NCBI GenBank assembly: GCA_030592465.1
Contig: JAUVJB010000053.1
Span: 1-13,924 of the forward strand
Origin: Bacteroidota bacterium
GTDB taxonomy: Bacteria; Bacteroidota; Bacteroidia; Bacteroidales; B39-G9
Reading direction: 5' to 3'
DNA: 13,924 nt
Of the stretch, positions 1 to 6,404 are shown piece after piece (position 1 is the stretch's first letter; every line of letters starts with the position of its first letter). The notes under the pieces were generated by a model, which ran no database searches, was not told the origin of the DNA, and saw only the letters and a list, made by a program, of their open reading frames with translations. The position numbers were made by a program, and so were the translations under genes.

Positions 1-465
1 TTATTCGTGTTTATAAATATGAACTCCAAAAGGGTTTTGAATATGTTCTCTTAAAAGTTTTGTTTCGGTTTCCGAACTTTCTAAAACATTTTTCAAAACA
101 TCGCCTATTGAAACTATTCCTACAATTGTATCTTTATCAAGAATTGGGATATGACGAATTCTTTTTTCTGTCATCACATTCATTAAATAAATGGGGGTAT
201 CATCAATCTTACCAATAATCAAATCATTTTTAGGAGTCATTATTTCTTTAATTTGTTTATCACAAATTTGCATATTTTGTGCATAACATTTATACAATAT
301 ATCTCTCTCTGAAACAATTCCCTCAAGATCATCGTCATCGTTAATTACAATTAAAGAGCCGATTTTTTTATCAGAAAGTATTTTTACTGCATCTAACACC
401 GTTGAATTTGCTTTGACTGTAAAAATTTTTCTGCCTTTTTTATCTAAAATATTAGAAACTTTCAT
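1..465 (-). CDS. Tandem CBS-domain protein (154 aa), probable nucleotide-sensing regulator
   Basis: A small soluble protein made almost wholly of two CBS domains (about residues 8-63 and 76-130), which together form a Bateman module. Each domain shows the family signature: GIVSERDIL at 49-57 and GIVSIGDVL at 116-124, with IMTP at the start of the second. Such modules usually bind adenine nucleotides and regulate partner proteins. There is no catalytic or DNA-binding domain, so the partner is unknown. The gene is complete, with its stop codon occupying the first three bases of the window. A strong Shine-Dalgarno (AAGGAGGAAT) sits just before the ATG, unlike most genes here. It follows the NuoI-GltD gene after a 145-bp gap containing inverted repeats, so it may have its own promoter. 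A functional link to the complex is only positional. Confidence 0.88.
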   Translation of the reverse strand: MKVSNILDKKGRKIFTVKANSTVLDAVKILSDKKIGSLIVINDDDDLEGIVSERDILYKCYAQNMQICDKQIKEIMTPKNDLIIGKIDDTPIYLMNVMTEKRIRHIPILDKDTIVGIVSIGDVLKNVLESSETETKLLREHIQNPFGVHIYKHE

Positions 466-479
466 TTTATTCCTCCTTA
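466..479 (-). promoter_or_regulatory. Strong Shine-Dalgarno of the CBS gene
   Basis: Read on the minus strand, the sequence before the ATG at 465 is AATAAGGAGGAATAAA, a near-perfect anti-16S match at normal spacing. It fixes the CBS protein start. Most other genes in the window, for example those starting at 11965, 9880, 2407 and 13872, have no such motif. MrpF (GGAGG before 11478) is another exception. Confidence 0.75.
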
Positions 480-508
480 TTCTTTATTTTAAAATAATTA
501 TAATTTAG

Positions 509-585
509 GTGCTTAGCGGTTCTGTTAATAACCTGATAATAAGACTGATAAGTCTATATGTTTTATAAAACAAGCCGCTTAGCAC
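509..585. repeat. Imperfect 11-bp inverted repeat flanking an inner hairpin
   Basis: GTGCTTAGCGG (509-519) faces CCGCTTAGCAC (575-585); the arms pair at 10 of 11 positions, with one central mismatch. Between them is a perfect 5-bp stem, AGACT/AGTCT (542-546/551-555), closing a GATA loop. There is also a direct repeat, CTGATAA (533-539 and 545-551). It lies in the gap between the NuoI-GltD gene and the CBS gene. It could be an RNA structure in the intercistronic region, a pair of operator half-sites or a small repeat element. No U-tract follows it, so it is not a standard terminator. Confidence 0.45.
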
Positions 586-610
586 ATTTTCAAAATAGAC
601 TCATATTTTA

Positions 611-2407
611 TTAATGATGAAGATATTTATCAATACCAAGAGCTGCTTTATGACCATTAGCAATACCATGAATTACATCGGGTCCTTGAATAATATCACC
701 ACCAACAAACAGCCATTTTGCACTTGATTGAAAATATTTATCAACAACAATTCTGCCTCGTGGTCCGAATTCAATACTACTTTTAATATCTTCAGCTATA
801 TAACTAATATCCATTCCCTGACCAATAGATTCTACAATCATATCACCTTCAAAGAATTTCTTGTCATCCTCATCAAATTTAGGACTAAAACGATGTTCTT
901 CGTCAAACACAGATAAACAACGCACAACATTTAAACCTTTTATCTTACCATCAATAATTTCGACAGATTTTGGTCCCCAGCCCGGATTAATAACAGCATT
1001 CTCTTCACGGGCTTCAACAACTTCTTCAACATCAGCAGGTAAAATATCTTCTGTTTCAAGTGATGTGGTAATAATTTGAACCTTACCGAATTTTTGTTTT
1101 TGTAATCGAGCTAACGAACGAGTGATGTCCATAGCAACATTACCACCACCAATTACAACTATTTTTTCAGTCAAATTAATTTCTTCCCCTTTTGTTATTT
1201 TGCTTAATAATTCAATTGATTGATAAACATTTTTATGGTCGCTGCCGGGTATTCTTGTGCTTCTACCGAGATGTAGTCCTGTACCTGCGAAAACAGCATC
1301 GTATTTTTCTTTTAATTCATCTAAAGAAACATCACCCCCCACTCTTGTATTGTATTGTATCTCAACACCGAGAGATAAAATATAATCAATGTCTTTATCT
1401 ATCTGGTCGTAAGGTAAACGATATTCAGGTATTCCGTAACGCATCATACCACCTGCTTCAGGATATAATTCAAAGATTTTCACTTCATAACCCAATAAAG
1501 CAAGATAATATGCAGCAGATAAACCTGACGGACCGGCACCTATTATTGCAACTTTTTTACCGTTCTTTTCAATATTTTCAGTTTCTAAAATTTTCTTATA
1601 TTCTTCCGAAGGATTTTGATCAGCAATATATCGTTTTAACCAACGTATTGACAATGGCTCTCCTCTATGACCAAGAGAACAAACAGATTCGCATTTATGA
1701 GTACAGATACGCCCGCAAATTTCAGGTAAGGGATTTGTATCATATAATATGTTTAAACCATGCTCTAAATCATCATCACGGATAGCTTTTATATAAGCAG
1801 GAATTCCCATGTGAGCAGGACAAGCAGCAACACAAATGCCACATTCAACACAACGGTCAGCCTCAAGTTGAGCTTGTTCTTTAGAAAAACCTTGTACGAT
1901 TTCAATAAAAGAATTATCTCTTTTATTTGGCTCAAGCTCTTGCATCTCAACTCTGTCAAGAGCATAAAACTCATAATTAGGTACAGGCTTATTCCATCCT
2001 AATTCGTTTTTATCCCAAGGTTTTTTATCAACCCCTGGTGTAAATCTATAAGCATCAGCGTTTCCTTCTTCAATCCATTTATATTCATTCGACAAGGTAA
2101 GAGAACCTGTAGTACAAACATCAACACATAAACCACACCAGCAACATCTACCATAATCAATTCTTGGTCTCAGACCGCTATCACCATCTTTCGTTTCAAT
2201 TCCTTCAACAGGAAGTAAATCAATAGCATTATTTGGACAAATTTCTTCACAGGAACCACATCCAATACACTTTGTAATATCATTTTTATGAAAACCACGA
2301 TATCTGGGTGCTCCGGGTCGATTATTAATAGGGTCTTTAATCGTTATCGGTTCTTTAACAATATTTCCCCAAGCTGTAAAGGGAGTTAATATATCTTTTA
2401 AACTCAT
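611..2407 (-). CDS. MbxN/NuoI-like polyferredoxin fused to GltD/NfnL-like FAD-NAD(P)H oxidoreductase (598 aa)
   Basis: Residues about 1-125 are a NuoI/MbhN-type peripheral subunit with two [4Fe-4S] motifs (Cys47/50/53/57 and Cys88/91/94/98). Residues about 165-598 are a full glutamate-synthase-small-subunit-like flavoprotein. Its parts are an N-terminal Fe-S domain (CVECGICVAACP, Cys186/189/192/196, and CGRICTHKCESVC, Cys231/235/239/243), an FAD fold (GAGPSG from 290), a nucleotide fold (GGGNVAMD, 420-427) and a C-terminal FAD motif (GGD, 569-571). NuoI homologues are usually much shorter, so this is a real fusion in one frame. In the complex it should carry electrons between a pyridine nucleotide or ferredoxin and the NuoB cluster. 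The usual YRR segment of NADPH-binding GltD relatives is replaced by ITTSLET (445-451), hinting at NAD(H). No partner GltB is encoded nearby. It follows the four-helix gene by 19 bp. Confidence 0.93.
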   Translation of the reverse strand: MSLKDILTPFTAWGNIVKEPITIKDPINNRPGAPRYRGFHKNDITKCIGCGSCEEICPNNAIDLLPVEGIETKDGDSGLRPRIDYGRCCWCGLCVDVCTTGSLTLSNEYKWIEEGNADAYRFTPGVDKKPWDKNELGWNKPVPNYEFYALDRVEMQELEPNKRDNSFIEIVQGFSKEQAQLEADRCVECGICVAACPAHMGIPAYIKAIRDDDLEHGLNILYDTNPLPEICGRICTHKCESVCSLGHRGEPLSIRWLKRYIADQNPSEEYKKILETENIEKNGKKVAIIGAGPSGLSAAYYLALLGYEVKIFELYPEAGGMMRYGIPEYRLPYDQIDKDIDYILSLGVEIQYNTRVGGDVSLDELKEKYDAVFAGTGLHLGRSTRIPGSDHKNVYQSIELLSKITKGEEINLTEKIVVIGGGNVAMDITRSLARLQKQKFGKVQIITTSLETEDILPADVEEVVEAREENAVINPGWGPKSVEIIDGKIKGLNVVRCLSVFDEEHRFSPKFDEDDKKFFEGDMIVESIGQGMDISYIAEDIKSSIEFGPRGRIVVDKYFQSSAKWLFVGGDIIQGPDVIHGIANGHKAALGIDKYLHH

Positions 2408-2426
2408 GATTATAATTTACTATTTA

Positions 2427-2792
2427 TTATTTATTATTTTGACTAGCCGTTTTTCTCGATGAAATAAATATTGATGTAAGCTCATTGGCTTCTTGTATAA
2501 GATTTTTTATTTTGTTCTCAGCAATTAATTCTTCATCTAAAATAAATTGAAGCCAAAATAAACTCTCATCAGATTCTTCAATAACAATACTCAATTTTGC
2601 AATAAAACTTTTCTTAGATTGAGCTAAACAAGTAGCTCTATAATTTGCAGCTACTGATGTAGAAGAACGAATTAGCTGACCTTGCAAATGATTACCAAGT
2701 TTATTATTAGGCAACGATAATGACAATTTTACACATCTATGCGCAAAAACTTTTGTTCGTTCTTTTAATTCTTCTTTTGTCATTTTTTTCAA
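2427..2792 (-). CDS. Four-helix-bundle protein (23S rRNA intervening-sequence type)
   Basis: A 121-residue, all-helical protein of the S23/IVP four-helix-bundle family. The family signature is visible as QLIRSSTSVAANYRA (39-53) followed by a helix with KLSIVIEESDESLFW (66-80). Relatives are encoded in 23S rRNA intervening sequences and at scattered chromosomal sites in Bacteroidota and spirochetes; some serve as diversity-generating retroelement accessory proteins. The role of free-standing copies is unknown. It interrupts an otherwise compact operon between the NuoD-like and NuoI-like genes. The flanks share an AATTTACTATT word (2414-2424 and 2818-2828), which may be a trace of insertion. 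No reverse transcriptase or variable repeat is present. It is unlikely to be a subunit of the complex. Confidence 0.85.
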   Translation of the reverse strand: MKKMTKEELKERTKVFAHRCVKLSLSLPNNKLGNHLQGQLIRSSTSVAANYRATCLAQSKKSFIAKLSIVIEESDESLFWLQFILDEELIAENKIKNLIQEANELTSIFISSRKTASQNNK

Positions 2793-2907
2793 TAAAAAAC
2801 AATCAATCGAAATTTACAATTTACTATTATGCACTAAACTTCTTATATTCTGAAGTCTTTTCTCTGTTAAAATATTAAATATTCAATCATCAATCATCAA
2901 TCAAAAT
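2793..2907 (-). other. Intercistronic gap with a 7-bp tandem repeat
   Basis: This 115-bp noncoding gap separates the NuoD-like gene from the four-helix gene. Directly after the NuoD stop lie three near-perfect copies of CAATCAT (2884-2904, plus-strand reading). No Shine-Dalgarno, terminator or recognisable promoter was seen. The word TTTGATTGATGA (minus strand) also follows the stop codon of the NuoB-like gene. Confidence 0.5.
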
Positions 2908-4101
2908 TTATCTTTCAATTTCCGGAGGACAAGTTCCAAGAGAAACCATCATTGAACTCACATCGGCAATATTTGCCCCAACAAGCAATTTCTCGAGAAG
3001 CGAAACAGCATGTACATAACTTGGTCCTCTTAAATTAACTCTTCTAGGAAATTCACTTCCGTCAGTTACCATATAATAACCATATTCTCCCCTTGAAGAT
3101 TCACATCTCACATAAGTCTCTCCTTTTGGTATCTTCCAATGTAAAACATTAGGTGTTTGTGCTCTTATATTACCTGTTTTTGGCATTTTTGCCATTATTT
3201 GACGAATAAGTTCAACTGTTGTTCTTAAATCTTCGCGTCTGACAAGTGAACGAGTATAAATATCAGAATCAGTTGCCGTAAAGGGTTCATAATCTAATTT
3301 ATCATAAATCAAATAAGGATAATCTTTTCTTACATCACGCTTAAATCCTGCTGCACGAGCATTTGGACCAACAACACCAAATTTATCAATCCATGCAGGG
3401 TCTAAATATCCAACGCCAACAGTTCTTTTTTTGAAAACTGCATTATTGTACATTAATTTTGTAATATCAACAATAAATTCGTCAATTTTTTTCAATGCGT
3501 CTTCCATACGTTGTTTAAAACCATCCGGTAATAAACCTCTTACACCGCCCGGAGTTATATACATATGATAAACACGACCACCTGTTAATTCTTCAAATCT
3601 GTCAAGAATTAAATCACGCAGGTAAACTCCCCATTGCACGCCAAGACCCAAACCTGTAGTATTACCTTGTCCCGGAACAATTCTTAAAAGCATTTGTAAA
3701 CGAGCCATTTCAAGAGCAAGAGCTCTTAACCAATTAGCCATTTCCGGCACTTCAATGCCGGAAAGCTCTTCAACACATCGTGAAAAATTGTATTCATTTG
3801 TGTCGGGTTCGGCAACGCACATACGAATACAAGTAGTAAAACCTTGAATAAATTTGCGTCTTTCTATTAATTTTTCAAACCCACGATGAAGATAACCAAC
3901 ATGAGTTTTTGCCTGAACAATCTCATCACCGCAAATTGTAAGTTCTAACGACATATTACCTGTTACACCGGGATGGTTAGGTCCTTGCCAAACTTTAACA
4001 TATTTTTGTGATGCCAAATCAACATCTAAACTCCCATCAGAATTTTGTTCAGGGAATTTACTTCTATCGGGCGTCCATATTAATTTACTATTTTTCTTCA
4101 T
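2908..4101 (-). CDS. mbxL: MbxL/NuoD-like catalytic large subunit lacking [NiFe] ligands (397 aa)
   Basis: Homologue of complex I 49-kDa/NuoD and of the group 4 [NiFe]-hydrogenase large subunit. The family N-terminal region is seen as GPNHPGVTGN (40-49) and VGYLHRGFEKLIERR (68-82). At the hydrogenase N-terminal CxxC position there is CIRMC (Cys91, Cys95), that is CxxxC. At the C-terminal CxxC position there is CPPE (Cys391, Glu394) followed by IER. The four Cys ligands for Ni and Fe are therefore not all present, and no C-terminal peptide follows for a maturation protease. CxxxC is the arrangement reported for archaeal Mbx/MBS. The protein should sit on the NuoB-like subunit and form the reaction cavity around its cluster. 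The start at 4101 overlaps the NuoC-like gene by 14 bp, suggesting translational coupling. Confidence 0.93.
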   Translation of the reverse strand: MKKNSKLIWTPDRSKFPEQNSDGSLDVDLASQKYVKVWQGPNHPGVTGNMSLELTICGDEIVQAKTHVGYLHRGFEKLIERRKFIQGFTTCIRMCVAEPDTNEYNFSRCVEELSGIEVPEMANWLRALALEMARLQMLLRIVPGQGNTTGLGLGVQWGVYLRDLILDRFEELTGGRVYHMYITPGGVRGLLPDGFKQRMEDALKKIDEFIVDITKLMYNNAVFKKRTVGVGYLDPAWIDKFGVVGPNARAAGFKRDVRKDYPYLIYDKLDYEPFTATDSDIYTRSLVRREDLRTTVELIRQIMAKMPKTGNIRAQTPNVLHWKIPKGETYVRCESSRGEYGYYMVTDGSEFPRRVNLRGPSYVHAVSLLEKLLVGANIADVSSMMVSLGTCPPEIER

Positions 4102-4621
4102 CTGGATATAGCTTTTTTTTCATGTATTCTTCAGGGTCATTTGTTTCTCTACCTTCTCGTGGGAAGAAGTTTTCCTCTGAATATTTTTTAGTATCAAATT
4201 CTCTTCTCATAGGCGGAATATCATCCCAACCTTCTAATATAAACGATTCGTCAACACGCGGACTTCCCGGGAAATCAATTCCATACATCTCTTTTAATTC
4301 ACGTTGATAAGTAGCAATCTGTTCCCATAAATGGTGTGCCGATGTCATTGTGGCATTCTCACGAGAAATCATTGTTCTTATTCCAATATCAATTTTTTTA
4401 TCCGGATTGTTTAAGAAATAAACGAGTTGAAAAACCCCATCTTCAATCCAGTCAACAACCGATAACAACACAAAATGTGAAAATCCTTTAATATCTCTTA
4501 AGTAAGTAATTAAAGAAATAGTTTGTTCTTTCTCACATGTAATAAAGTTAAGATTATCTCTTTTCTTAACAATATCTGTTATTTTAAATTGTTTACCTAT
4601 ATCTTGTAATATTTGCTCCAT
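4088..4621 (-). CDS. mbxK: MbxK/NuoC-like subunit (177 aa)
   Basis: Homologue of the complex I 30-kDa subunit (NuoC) and MbhK, a soluble scaffold protein that packs against the NuoD-like subunit. The family signature is ATYQRELKEMYGIDFPGSPR (103-122), followed by LEGWDDIPPMRREFD (129-143), matching the NuoC C-terminal hallmark. It has no cofactor ligands, as expected. It keeps NuoC and NuoD as separate proteins, unlike the fused NuoCD of some bacteria. It is preceded by a 174-bp gap, long for this operon, and its last 14 bases overlap the NuoD-like gene. Confidence 0.92.
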   Translation of the reverse strand: MEQILQDIGKQFKITDIVKKRDNLNFITCEKEQTISLITYLRDIKGFSHFVLLSVVDWIEDGVFQLVYFLNNPDKKIDIGIRTMISRENATMTSAHHLWEQIATYQRELKEMYGIDFPGSPRVDESFILEGWDDIPPMRREFDTKKYSEENFFPREGRETNDPEEYMKKKLYPDEEK

Positions 4622-4795
4622 TATGTTTTAATTTTGATATTCGGCTGATATTTTATTAATATTATTGATAGTCATTGATTGTCATTAATTTATTACTTTT
4701 CATTTCCTAATTTCCAATTTCATTGTGTTTTAATTAATAATTTGCGATTTTTCTATATCAATCTCTAATAAAAAAATTGATATTCATCAATCAAA
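4622..4795 (-). other. Intra-operon gap between NuoB-like and NuoC-like genes
   Basis: This 174-bp A/T-rich spacer is much longer than most other gaps in the operon. It holds the weak hairpin pair described separately (4755-4791) and a GTCATTGATT/GTCATT repeat (4671-4686). No ORF, tRNA or convincing promoter was found. It may allow the last genes (NuoC-, NuoD- and NuoI-like) to be expressed at a different level. Confidence 0.5.
4755..4791 (-). terminator. Weak intrinsic terminator-like hairpin with a competing stem
   Basis: On the minus-strand RNA, just past the NuoB-like stop, ATTGAT (4791-4786) pairs with ATCAAT (4781-4776) around a GAAT loop and is followed directly by a run of U (4775-4770). 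The same central segment can instead pair over 8 bp with ATTGATAT at 4762-4755. The stems contain a single G-C pair each, so strong termination is unlikely. Partial termination, mRNA 3' end protection or attenuation are all possible. Confidence 0.3.
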
Positions 4796-5470
4796 TTACC
4801 AATTATAATCAGGCATGTTCCAATCTTTAATAATCTTTTTCTGATTAGCTTTATACCAGTCAAACTTTTCGGCATATTCATTGGCACCTTCTGCTCTACC
4901 AGCTTTTATTCGCTCTTTTAGTTTATTAAATCCTGCCAGCATTGCTTCCGGTCGTGGCATACAACCTGCAACATAAACATCAACAGGTATGTAATAATCT
5001 AATCGATTAATTGTATTATAACTGTCATAATACATACCTCCATTAACTGTACAACTGCCAAGGGCAACAACATATCTTGGTTCTTGCATTTGCTCATAGC
5101 TTCTAATAACTCTTTTTAAAGTTTTAACAGCAAGATAACCTGAAATAATAAATACTGATGACTGTCGTGGTGTAGGTCTCATCTGAACTCCAAAACGATT
5201 TGCATCAAATCGAGAAGTCATTAACGAAGGAATTTCAATACTACCACATCCTGTTCCAAATGCTAAAACCCAAAGAGAATTAGCTCGAGACCAGTTTAAA
5301 AATTTTTCAATAACTTTATTTGCAGGCTCATGCACTTTTGGTTTTGCATCACAAAAATAATCCTTCATAGGATCAATCTTGATTATCTCTCCATCAGGAG
5401 AAAGAATTTCCCTTTTTTCAAGATCAGGATCTATAAATTTATTTTTTTTATTTTGTTCTTCTATTGCCAT
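4796..5470 (-). CDS. mbxJ: MbxJ/NuoB-like [4Fe-4S] subunit with three Cys ligands (224 aa)
   Basis: Homologue of complex I NuoB (PSST) and of the hydrogenase small subunit, which carries the cluster nearest the reaction site. Family segments are FGTGCGSIE (71-79), RFGVQMRPTPRQ (92-103), ALGSCTVNGG (136-145) and AGCMPRPE (168-175). NuoB has a tandem CysCys in the first motif; here it is Cys75-Gly76. Only Cys75, Cys140 and Cys170 remain in the ligand positions, while Cys40 lies in the N-terminal extension. This matches a three-Cys, site-differentiated [4Fe-4S] cluster as described for archaeal MBS, where the open iron binds sulfur. The first 50 residues form a polar extension. It starts 7 bp after the NuoH-like gene. 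Confidence 0.94.
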   Translation of the reverse strand: MAIEEQNKKNKFIDPDLEKREILSPDGEIIKIDPMKDYFCDAKPKVHEPANKVIEKFLNWSRANSLWVLAFGTGCGSIEIPSLMTSRFDANRFGVQMRPTPRQSSVFIISGYLAVKTLKRVIRSYEQMQEPRYVVALGSCTVNGGMYYDSYNTINRLDYYIPVDVYVAGCMPRPEAMLAGFNKLKERIKAGRAEGANEYAEKFDWYKANQKKIIKDWNMPDYNW

Positions 5471-5477
5471 AATTTTA

Positions 5478-6383
5478 TTAAATAAAAATAATTGCTAAAA
5501 TTCCCAATATTAACGGGACTTTTAAAAACCAACTAACAGATTGTTCAATTCTAAAACGGGGAAACACAACACCAACAAAAACCGACCAGAAATAAATTAA
5601 AAAAGTTTTTAAAATTAATTCAAACCAACTTGTAGCACCTCCAAAAAACAAGTTCATAAATAGAACAGATTCTACAACATGTAAAATAGCTGCATTTGTT
5701 CTTAACACTCCGAGAAATGTAGAATGATATTCTGTTGGTGGTCCAATAGGTATTTCGTTTGGTGCTTTAACTAAATCGAAAGGAGAATGTCCCATAGTAC
5801 CTAAAAATGCCAACATACCTGCAGCTGTTGCCAAAGGATTAGTCCACATTGTCCAATGAGTTATTCCGCCCTGTTGAGCTGCAACAATATCGGTAAAAGA
5901 CAAGCTGTGATATTGAATTGCAATTGAAATAATAGCAAGTGTTAATGGTAGTTCAATAGTTGTCCATTGAGACAAACCTCTGCTAACTCCAATTGCCGAA
6001 TATGGATGTCCGCCTTCTCCTGCTCCAAGAGCCATTCCAAGCATTCCAAAAAATTGAAAATACAAAATCAAAACAACATCTCCTGCAAACGAAAAATTAG
6101 ACCAATATTCGGAACCGAAAATTAAAGGCATAAATAAAAACATGCCCACACCACCCGAAAGACGAAAAAGAGGACCTAAATAAAACATCACTCCATGAGT
6201 AATAGATGTGCGTTTTGAATATAACTTAATTAAGTTAAAATATGGTTGATAAACAGGCATACCAATTCGTTTGCCTACTCTTGCAACTATTTTATTCATT
6301 ATACCGGCTTGTATTAAACCCCAGTTGAGTACAATAAATAAACCTAATAATGTAAATAATAATTTTATTGCGATATTATCCAT
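5478..6383 (-). CDS. mbxM: MbxM/NuoH-like membrane anchor subunit (301 aa)
   Basis: Homologue of complex I NuoH (ND1) and MbhM, the membrane protein that docks the peripheral arm and starts the ion-transfer chain. It is largely hydrophobic with about eight membrane segments. Conserved loops are visible: RVGKRIGMPVYQPYFNLIKL (35-54), GEGGHPYSAIGVSRGLSQ (122-139), SPFDLVKAPNEIPIGPPTEY (200-219) and FPRFRIEQ (274-281). The 200-219 loop is the NuoH segment that contacts NuoB and NuoD. The length is close to the family norm. The gene sits between the double-pump gene (21-bp gap) and the NuoB-like gene (7-bp gap). This H-M-J order is that of Mbx rather than Mbh, where M follows L. Confidence 0.94.
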   Translation of the reverse strand: MDNIAIKLLFTLLGLFIVLNWGLIQAGIMNKIVARVGKRIGMPVYQPYFNLIKLYSKRTSITHGVMFYLGPLFRLSGGVGMFLFMPLIFGSEYWSNFSFAGDVVLILYFQFFGMLGMALGAGEGGHPYSAIGVSRGLSQWTTIELPLTLAIISIAIQYHSLSFTDIVAAQQGGITHWTMWTNPLATAAGMLAFLGTMGHSPFDLVKAPNEIPIGPPTEYHSTFLGVLRTNAAILHVVESVLFMNLFFGGATSWFELILKTFLIYFWSVFVGVVFPRFRIEQSVSWFLKVPLILGILAIIFI

Positions 6384-6404
6384 AATTTATAGTTATCAAT
6401 TAAA

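Noticed and set aside
1192..1785. 197-codon open frame on the plus strand
   Set aside because: It lies wholly opposite the NuoI-GltD gene, whose Fe-S and FAD motifs are intact. Its translation is rich in His, Leu and Tyr with no domain, so it is an antisense shadow.
611..2407. Glutamate synthase small subunit acting in nitrogen assimilation
   Set aside because: No large GltB subunit is encoded nearby. The protein has a NuoI-type N-terminal domain and sits at the N position of an mbx operon.
2427..2792. Diversity-generating retroelement accessory gene
   Set aside because: The protein is of the same fold class as Avd, but no reverse transcriptase, template repeat or variable repeat is present in the window.
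2908..6383. A membrane-bound [NiFe] hydrogenase (Mbh/Ech/Hyf type)
   Set aside because: The large subunit lacks both CxxC pairs and has no maturation peptide, and the gene order H-H'-M-J-K-L-N is that of Mbx/Mbs.
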